From CAZPUS01 sp964589825 (GTDB taxonomy: Bacteria; Fibrobacterota; Chitinivibrionia; Chitinivibrionales; WJKA01): a stretch of DNA of 64,000 nucleotides. Location of the stretch: assembly GCA_964589825.1 (NCBI GenBank), contig CAZPUS010000006.1, positions 50,395 through 114,394 on the forward strand, in the 5' to 3' direction. Shown here in pieces: positions 62,484 to 64,000 of the stretch (its first letter is position 1; each line of letters starts with the position of its first letter). A model generated the notes under the pieces. The model did not search any database. It saw only the letters and a list, made by a program, of their open reading frames with translations, and was not told where the DNA came from. The position numbers and the translations under genes were made by a program.

Positions 62484-62502
62484 AAAATCGCTCAATTTAG
62501 GT
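62484..62502 (-). repeat. solitary repeat end at a gene terminus
   Basis: On the minus strand it reads ACCTAAATTGAGCGATTTT, identical to the consensus left end of the 160-bp element. No right end is present. Its TGA is the stop codon of the gene at 62492-63181, so the last codons of that gene lie inside the repeat end. Confidence 0.55.
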
Positions 62503-63181
62503 CGGGATCGTATCGCTTTTTTTCCGCAATCATCTTACTGCTTCGTTTCTGTTGGTTTTTCCGGTTGTATCTGCGGAGCAAAAGGTACGCGCCGAGGAGC
62601 AAAAGGATAAGAAAAAGCCTGAGTGTAAGGTTCGATCCCGCAGGAGGTTCTGATTCGGACTGCGGCAGCGCTTCTTTCAACAGTGCGTGTTTGACAAGTG
62701 TGTCGCCGCAAAGGGTGTATGCATTAACCGCTATTGCATAAAGTGATTTTTGGATATGAGACGCTTCGTAGCGGGGAATCAGCCATTCGGTGATCACGGC
62801 GCGGGTAGAACCTATTTTGGTGCGATGTGTCACATAATACGGGTTGGTGGCGGTAGTATCAAAGCGCAGCGCCAGGGTGTCGTATCCGGCGGAATCAGGA
62901 TATATTAGTTCCATGTAGACTTGTTCGCAGCTGTCATTGCTGAATGGAGTCCGGAAGTAGCCGGCGATACCGGAAGGCGTGAGCGATGCATCCCATTTAA
63001 CTGCGGGTCCTTCCATTGATGCTCCGGGCAGTTGTCGGGCATTTTTCTGCTGCCACTCGATCAGGAATCCGTCAAGCTGAATATCTTTCCCTTTTCGCTC
63101 AATTTGCATTACCAGGGGGTCAGTAGTCCAACCGATGGAGGAAAGAATGACAGTGAGAAGTAATGGCACATGATACTTCAT
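62492..63181 (-). CDS. exported CBM9/DOMON-like membrane-anchored protein
   Basis: A 229-residue protein with a signal peptide (VPLLLTVILSSIG), a beta-rich domain of about 150 residues and a C-terminal membrane helix (LTLRLFLILLLLGAYLLL) followed by a very basic tail. The segment IQLDGFLIEWQ is the 'lDG.ldEW' start of family 9-like carbohydrate-binding domains. It would face the periplasm. Its last codons and stop come from a repeat end. It lies 77 bp downstream of the PEGA gene on the same strand. Confidence 0.65.
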   Translation of the reverse strand: MKYHVPLLLTVILSSIGWTTDPLVMQIERKGKDIQLDGFLIEWQQKNARQLPGASMEGPAVKWDASLTPSGIAGYFRTPFSNDSCEQVYMELIYPDSAGYDTLALRFDTTATNPYYVTHRTKIGSTRAVITEWLIPRYEASHIQKSLYAIAVNAYTLCGDTLVKHALLKEALPQSESEPPAGSNLTLRLFLILLLLGAYLLLRRYNRKNQQKRSSKMIAEKKRYDPDLN

Positions 63182-63258
63182 TGACAGCTCCCGTGAAAAG
63201 GTGGGAAAATGGTATACCTATAGAATGAACGATACGTTAAATGTAGCCGTACGATGCG

Positions 63259-64000
63259 CTAGGGACCCAGATATTCAATTAAAAGAATTGTGGCGGTAAA
63301 TACCGAAAAGACGGCAAGTACCACGGATTTTTTCTTAAGCGGGTTATTGATCTCGGAAACCGTATCCTTCGAGGCCGCGGTCGTACTCTGTGGCGTCGCG
63401 TCAGAAGTGGAGGTTAATGTAATCTCGAGTTGTTTTTTTTGTCCGGCGTCGAGTTGGAGGTCAATATTTTTTGTTTCGTATCCCTGCTTGACGATTTGTA
63501 CTGACAGTGATCCCGGTTTGAGCGTGGTGCTTTCCCAGGGACTGCGCCCCGAACGTGTGCCGTTAACGGAGATTAATGCGCCCGAGGGATCGGTATGTAG
63601 ACTGAGTGACGCAGGCTTGGTAAGTGAAACCGTGAAGCTTCTTTGCATTTCTTTTTTAACGGAAAGTTTCGCTTTTTTCACGAAATGGCCCGGTTTTTTA
63701 AATATTAGCGTGTGTGTGCCCGGTTCGATATTTTCAAGTGTAACCGGAGATGTTCCGTAACGCGCACCGTCTACTTCGACGACCGCGCCTTCAGGTTCGG
63801 TATTGATTATGATTTGATTGTTGTATGCGGGCCCCATTTTCTGTGTTTTCGACTTTTTACTTATTGAGTCGGTGACAGCGGTATCGGTGACAGCGGTATC
63901 GGTGACAGTGGTATCGGTGACAGTGGTATCGGTGACAGTGGTATCGGTGACTGCGGTATCGGTGACTGCGGTATCGGTGACTGCGGTATCGGTGACTGCG
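63259..64000 (-). CDS. PEGA-domain protein, 5' end beyond the window
   Basis: The reading frame is open to the window edge, so the start is not visible. Visible parts from N to C: a tandem (T-D-T-A/T-V) repeat, a basic linker (SISKKSKTQKMG), two PEGA domains (EPEGAVVEVDGARYGTSPV; DPSGALISVNGTRSGRSPW) and a C-terminal membrane helix (VVLAVFSVFTATILLIEYLG). PEGA domains are found in surface-layer-associated and sensor proteins. An ATG at 63837 exists, but the repeat upstream is in frame and free of stops, so the gene very likely extends further. Confidence 0.75.
   Translation of the reverse strand, partial: AVTDTAVTDTAVTDTAVTDTTVTDTTVTDTTVTDTAVTDTAVTDSISKKSKTQKMGPAYNNQIIINTEPEGAVVEVDGARYGTSPVTLENIEPGTHTLIFKKPGHFVKKAKLSVKKEMQRSFTVSLTKPASLSLHTDPSGALISVNGTRSGRSPWESTTLKPGSLSVQIVKQGYETKNIDLQLDAGQKKQLEITLTSTSDATPQSTTAASKDTVSEINNPLKKKSVVLAVFSVFTATILLIEYLGP
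63871..64000. repeat. 15-bp tandem repeat (minisatellite) inside the PEGA gene
   Basis: Eight complete 15-bp units and a partial one run to the window edge. On the plus strand they are two GGTGACAGCGGTATC, then three GGTGACAGTGGTATC, then three or more GGTGACTGCGGTATC. On the coding strand each encodes D-T-A-V-T or D-T-T-V-T. Identical neighbours in blocks point to recent unit expansion. Confidence 0.92.

Noticed and set aside
63871..64000. Possible CRISPR-like array
   Set aside because: The units are contiguous 15-mers without spacers and lie in frame within a coding region.
1..64000. tRNA, rRNA, insertion sequences with transposase, prophage or integrase genes
   Set aside because: None could be recognised anywhere in the window; the only mobile-like signals are the short non-coding repeats.

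Overview
The window reads as chromosomal DNA of a Gram-negative-type, diderm, probably anaerobic bacterium of the Fibrobacterota / Chitinivibrionia neighbourhood. The direct hints are a secreted FISUMP-domain protein (Fibrobacter succinogenes major paralogous domain) with a C-terminal sorting-like domain, several signal-II lipoproteins, a GH20 hexosaminidase, PEGA, TPR and propeller envelope proteins, ferrous-iron transport by FeoAB, and an Fe-S-less MutY-like glycosylase. The phylum placement is an inference; no rRNA or tRNA gene lies in the window.

Layout. 1-16 kb: mixed housekeeping genes (DUF72, rpe, S41 protease, HDOD, thioredoxin lipoprotein, AmgK-like kinase, lspA, rluD-type synthase, DUF6941, dolichol-kinase-like protein, pyrE, a NusG paralogue, rsmI, a pectate-lyase-fold lipoprotein, an orphan AbiEii-type nucleotidyltransferase, a Nudix hydrolase). 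16-25 kb: a phosphate operon pstS-pstC-pstA-phoB-phoR-pstB-phoU, preceded by a four-unit 11-bp-phased Pho box, followed by a STAS protein and manA. 25-32 kb: GH20 plus PilZ, a two-gene envelope unit (coiled-coil periplasmic protein plus a probable beta-barrel), and the FISUMP protein. 32-36.4 kb: a stand-alone RAM domain, a thioredoxin-CcdA fusion, feoB, feoA and fur with a Fur box. 36-50 kb: FMN reductase, metallophosphoesterase, smc, a decayed GH3 remnant, lipoprotein, glycosyltransferase, EEP-family lipoprotein, propeller protein, conserved hypothetical, and a UvrD-like helicase that appears to lack domain 2B. 50-64 kb: LRR protein, dapF, a 1363-residue TPR protein, rpsA-cmk, MutY-like, nucleoside transporter, and two envelope proteins, the last a PEGA protein that runs off the window through a 15-bp tandem repeat.

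The most striking structure is not a gene. At least eight copies (about a dozen with fragments) of a non-coding element of about 160 bp sit in intergenic gaps on both strands. They have terminal inverted repeats beginning ACCTAAATT or ACCTGAATT, an inner palindrome that lets the whole element fold into one hairpin, and a conserved loop ATGAGACAACC. Three of the four best-preserved copies are flanked by perfect 3-bp direct repeats (GAG, TAA, CTA). This looks like a MITE-like family mobilised in trans. One copy abuts the FISUMP stop codon, and an isolated element end supplies another gene's stop.

Working together: the pst-pho block couples phosphate uptake to PhoBR signalling; fur-feoA-feoB forms an iron(II) uptake and control unit; GH20 without a visible export signal suggests intracellular breakdown of imported chito-oligosaccharides; the many secreted beta, TPR and PEGA proteins point to an elaborate cell envelope.
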